Shown here in pieces: positions 60,738 to 64,000 of a stretch of DNA of 64,000 nucleotides. Each line of letters starts with the position of its first letter. Within the stretch, counting starts at the first letter, position 1. The notes beneath the pieces are model-generated. The model searched no databases. It had not been told where the DNA came from and was given only the letters and a program-made list of their open reading frames with translations. Source of the stretch: Erythrocercus mccallii (Eukaryota > Chordata > Aves > Passeriformes > Dicruridae); assembly GCA_013397435.1 (NCBI GenBank), contig VZRG01000182.1, positions 736,701 to 800,700 on the forward strand. The letters run 5' to 3'. The position numbers were made by a program, and so were the translations under genes.

Positions 60738-63700
60738 AGGCATGAACATCTGAATATTTTGTTGATATGCTAACTCAGTGTCAACAAAAAGTCACAAATG
60801 CATAATTATTAACTCTTTTCAGGTGTCTCAGGAGGAGAGGAAATGGTCATGTGACAAACCTGCAGCCTAAACTAAGACATTGCTGTGGCCTAGAGAAAGA
60901 CAGATATATATGAGATAATAATTTGGTTAACTAAAAGAGCTCATTATATATTGTTTTGCTATCCATAAACTCCCTGATCTCTACTAAATTAAGAAGGATA
61001 GCAGGTGAAATGTCTGTTCTATGCCATGCAGATCTCATGGCAGATTCTTACAGCACCCTAGCTGGACCAGCCTTTTATGGGTACTGCACACCTCGTATTA
61101 GTTGTCCTACGAGGTGGAGGCTCCCCATTACTGCAAACCCCTGTTCACCATTTTACCTACTGCATTTGCTAGGATCCCAACCTCCAGAGTCCCTCCCCAG
61201 AACGTCACCAAGAATGTGTTGTATTTTCCTGCGAAAAACCTCAGGTGCCAAACACAACCTAAGGAGCAGTTTGAGCAAACTGTCTCGGAGGGGATGTTGA
61301 ATGTGCACAAACACGTGCTCTGTTTTTGCAAGGGAACCAGCCAGATCCCTGCTGATGCATCAAGTACAGGAAAGTATTTGGCACCAGCCCTTAGCTCCGG
61401 AATTTACCCCTCGTAGGCAGTGGAAAAAGGTTCCATTTTTAGTTGTTCAGTTCTGCTGGCTCTATACATAAGCAAAGCATTGTCTGTCATACTGTGCAAA
61501 GGCAGTTACCCTGTCCTGCAACTTCGCTGCTGCTTCTAGGTATGGCAAGGCCCAGAGGACTGAACATTGCCTTATTATATTTTAGCCCCTCTTTAACCTG
61601 AGCAGTATTTGCTGACAAGAAGGAATCTCAGGACAGGTGGGGACCCTGCACTCCAAGGGCAGGTCCTGATTGCCACTGAGCAGATCTGGGACTACCACTG
61701 GACCCAACCACGCCTGGACTCCATCAGGAATTTAGAAAGCCAAGGGGTCCTCTCATAATCTTGTGACTCAGTGGAGGGGTCTCTCACATTCTTCACCTGC
61801 CTGGTCTTCATGCAAATCATTCTAAATTAGTTCTAATCAAATTTTCCTCTGTACGCTTCTTTTGTGTACTAAGTAGCAGAGTGACCCTTACCAAACTCTG
61901 TTAGGTCTTGCTTTCAAAAATTCATATTAAAACTTGCTTTTGTTAACACCTTTGATGGTGATTCTTTAAGTGGACAAACCACTCATTTTCAACAGGCTCC
62001 CACAATGGAAACTGAAATGAAGTGGGGAAATGATGGGAAATGCCTGAATTTTGTCTTGATGCACAATCAGAATGAAGTCCTGAGAGCTGGGAAGCACTGC
62101 AAGTTCATTAAGATAAAAGATGAAATAGTTTGTTTCAATTGCTTAAGGGGGAGGTCCCCCCAGAAATGTGTGAAACTCAACGATGAGGGAAATTAAAAAA
62201 AAAAATTGAAAACCCAACAAAACCAGCCAGGAACAAAGACAGCAAAGAACACCATGAGGGAAATAATGAAGCCCTCAGGCAGAAAAAGAATAGAAAAGAG
62301 GGCCTGAAAGCCTGAGCTTCTGACAAAAGAGAGGCGAGAGTACAGTTCAGTCAAAGCTAACAGGAAAGACTAAGAGTGCTCAGACAGGATGAAGAGCCAG
62401 TGAGGTTAAAGAAAGAAATGTGCCATGGCCAGACCTCAGTGCTCAATTCCAGCTTTAACACTCTCACTGGTATCTTTGGCAGCACTGTCAACTTTATTTT
62501 AGTCATGCTGAGCAGTCCCAACCTTCTGTGCTCATCCAATACTCTTCAGGAAAATTTTTCTGCCTATATTTGTACTTTATAAATTTAATCTAATTAGACT
62601 AAACTTGTTTCATTTAACTCATTTCCAGTAAAAAATGAAATATATATGCCTCAACACACTGTGTCTTTTCCCAAGTGTCTAGAATCTTCTAGCATTCAAA
62701 CATCTCTGCAATGAACTTTAACAAAACACTAAACGGGTACTTTGCAAATGCTTGGAACAAATATAATCAGAGGGGAGACAATTTCCTTTTTCTATTAAAC
62801 AATGCAGCAAAGCGTGAGACCTTCCAAATAATAAAACAAATGTTTATGGCCTCCCTTCTTCTTCCCATAACAATCTCAACTTTAAGTAAGAAAAACTTTA
62901 GCTTGTCACAGGCACATTTCTTTTCAGCATCTCATCCACTACAGCCAGAAAAGCACAGCAGTGCTGGTTTGATAGGGGCCCTCTGACAGAAAGGTCGAAA
63001 CAGCTGTTGTATTGGATAACACAGAGAATCGAGATTTAAGGCATTTGGAAATATGCTGTGATGCAAATAACAAATGAAAGAAACAAAGGTTTGCCCTTGC
63101 ACAGCTCCCTTGAAGTCATGCTGAAGTTTTCACACAGAATGAGCTGCTTTAGCGGATACAACCCCAAGACAGTTTCCATCAACTACTGGTTTAATAGAAG
63201 GAAAAAAAAAAAATGGAGTGGAAGCATGTCGCATCTTTACAAACAGCATTTGCACTTATAGTGCACAGAGGTGGCCACCACATATTCTTAGCATCAGAAT
63301 AGCAGAAATTTTTGATTTAAGATGAGAAGCCTAAGATGCACCCTTTCCTTTACCTACCCGCTACAGAGTGAAAACAATCATACACAAAATCTGGCTTTTC
63401 CTGTCCCCACAACATAAGGCAGGTCAGCTGTAGTATTCAAACTAAAACCAATTAATTAAATTGCCTAAAATAGGCAAGATTACAAAGGAAAAAATCTGGA
63501 ATTATCTATCTCCAAACATCAATCTTAACTCTTGCTAAAAACTGAGACACGTAGGCAAGCAGATTGTTATTTTGGCAAAACTGTTCTAAATTATCATCCC
63601 ATGCTTACAAAAGATAACTCTGGACATGCCTGAGCTATAGATAATGATTTAAGCATTCATCTGCTACTTTGCCCTCTTAAGTTAAATTGCATCCAATTAA

Positions 63701-64000
63701 GTTTAAAAACATCAGTTGCCAAACCACTTCTTTTCTCACTTTCTTCTGTTTGTGAGGTCTTATAAGCATGTTCAAATGAAATTAGTGGATAGCAGTCTGA
63801 GGAACATCCCAGTAGTATTTTCCCCTCTTTTCAGCTAGTGTAGCTAGCAGCTTTCTTAAGGAGTTTCTATTTTACGGATAAATAAAGTCAAAAATATACA
63901 ACTGACATCAGGGAATGAAAATATAATATGAATAACTTTTGGCCTCTGCTACGTTTCAGATTTAAAAACACTAAGCATATGTCATTTCAATGTAACTAGT
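60738..64000. other. AT-rich intergenic DNA
   Basis: No gene seen. 61600-61770 is GC-richer and might be an old LTR remnant, but it lacks clear ends. A 63-codon ATG frame at 62005-62196 is followed by an A run (62196-62206); no family is recognised. An A run lies at 63201-63214. Confidence 0.45.

Noticed and set aside
62005..62206. 63-codon + strand frame followed by an A run, as a processed pseudogene
   Set aside because: The product is not recognised, no AATAAA or target-site duplication is seen, and A runs are common here.
1..64000. Operons, CRISPR arrays, prophage, tRNA or rRNA genes, endogenous viral ORFs
   Set aside because: I looked on both strands and saw no repeat-spacer array, no structured RNA gene and no recognisable gag, pol, env or hepadnaviral polymerase motif; the only retroviral sequence is the solo LTR.

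Overview
The window looks like avian, probably songbird, nuclear DNA. It carries several truncated CR1 LINEs with the bird-type terminal repeat built on the octamer AGAATCAC. It also carries a solo endogenous-retrovirus LTR of a kind common in passerines. The rest is AT-rich, low-CpG and eukaryotic in style. There is no operon structure, no bacterial ribosome-binding site, no tRNA or rRNA and no CRISPR array. Most of the 64 kb reads as a gene desert: most open reading frames are 60-140 codons, the longest are confined to one GC-rich block, and apart from CR1-derived sequence none shows a recognisable protein domain.

Layout. 1-5.8 kb: desert ending in a good CTCF-type motif. 6.58-7.0 kb: a solo LTR in + orientation. 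9.51-10.06 kb: a CR1 on the - strand. 10-18.2 kb: desert. 18.2-18.7 kb: an unexplained GC-rich island. 20.9-24.1 kb: single-copy sequence with regulatory-looking composition, including a 10-bp inverted repeat of octamer-like sites around homeodomain-type cores. 29-40 kb: desert with three weak - strand exon candidates, a 30-bp perfect palindrome and simple repeats. 46.8 and 49.4 kb: two direct copies of a block that includes a CR1 junction, with a compact CpG island (48.6-48.9 kb) between them. 55.7-56.95 kb: the only convincing gene. 58.2-60.7 kb: a G-run cluster and two more CR1 pieces.

The gene at 55.7-56.95 kb is compact. It has a CRE-like site and TATA box, a short first exon, a 290-bp intron with good splice sites, and a second exon whose stop codon lies inside the AATAAA signal. 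It would encode a very basic Ser/Pro/Gln/Arg-rich protein of about 224-246 residues with no known domain. The CRE-plus-TATA layout, one small intron, minimal 3' UTR and strongly basic product resemble genes for spermatid nuclear basic proteins. That role is inference; I found no homology. Nothing shows the remaining features acting together as a pathway.
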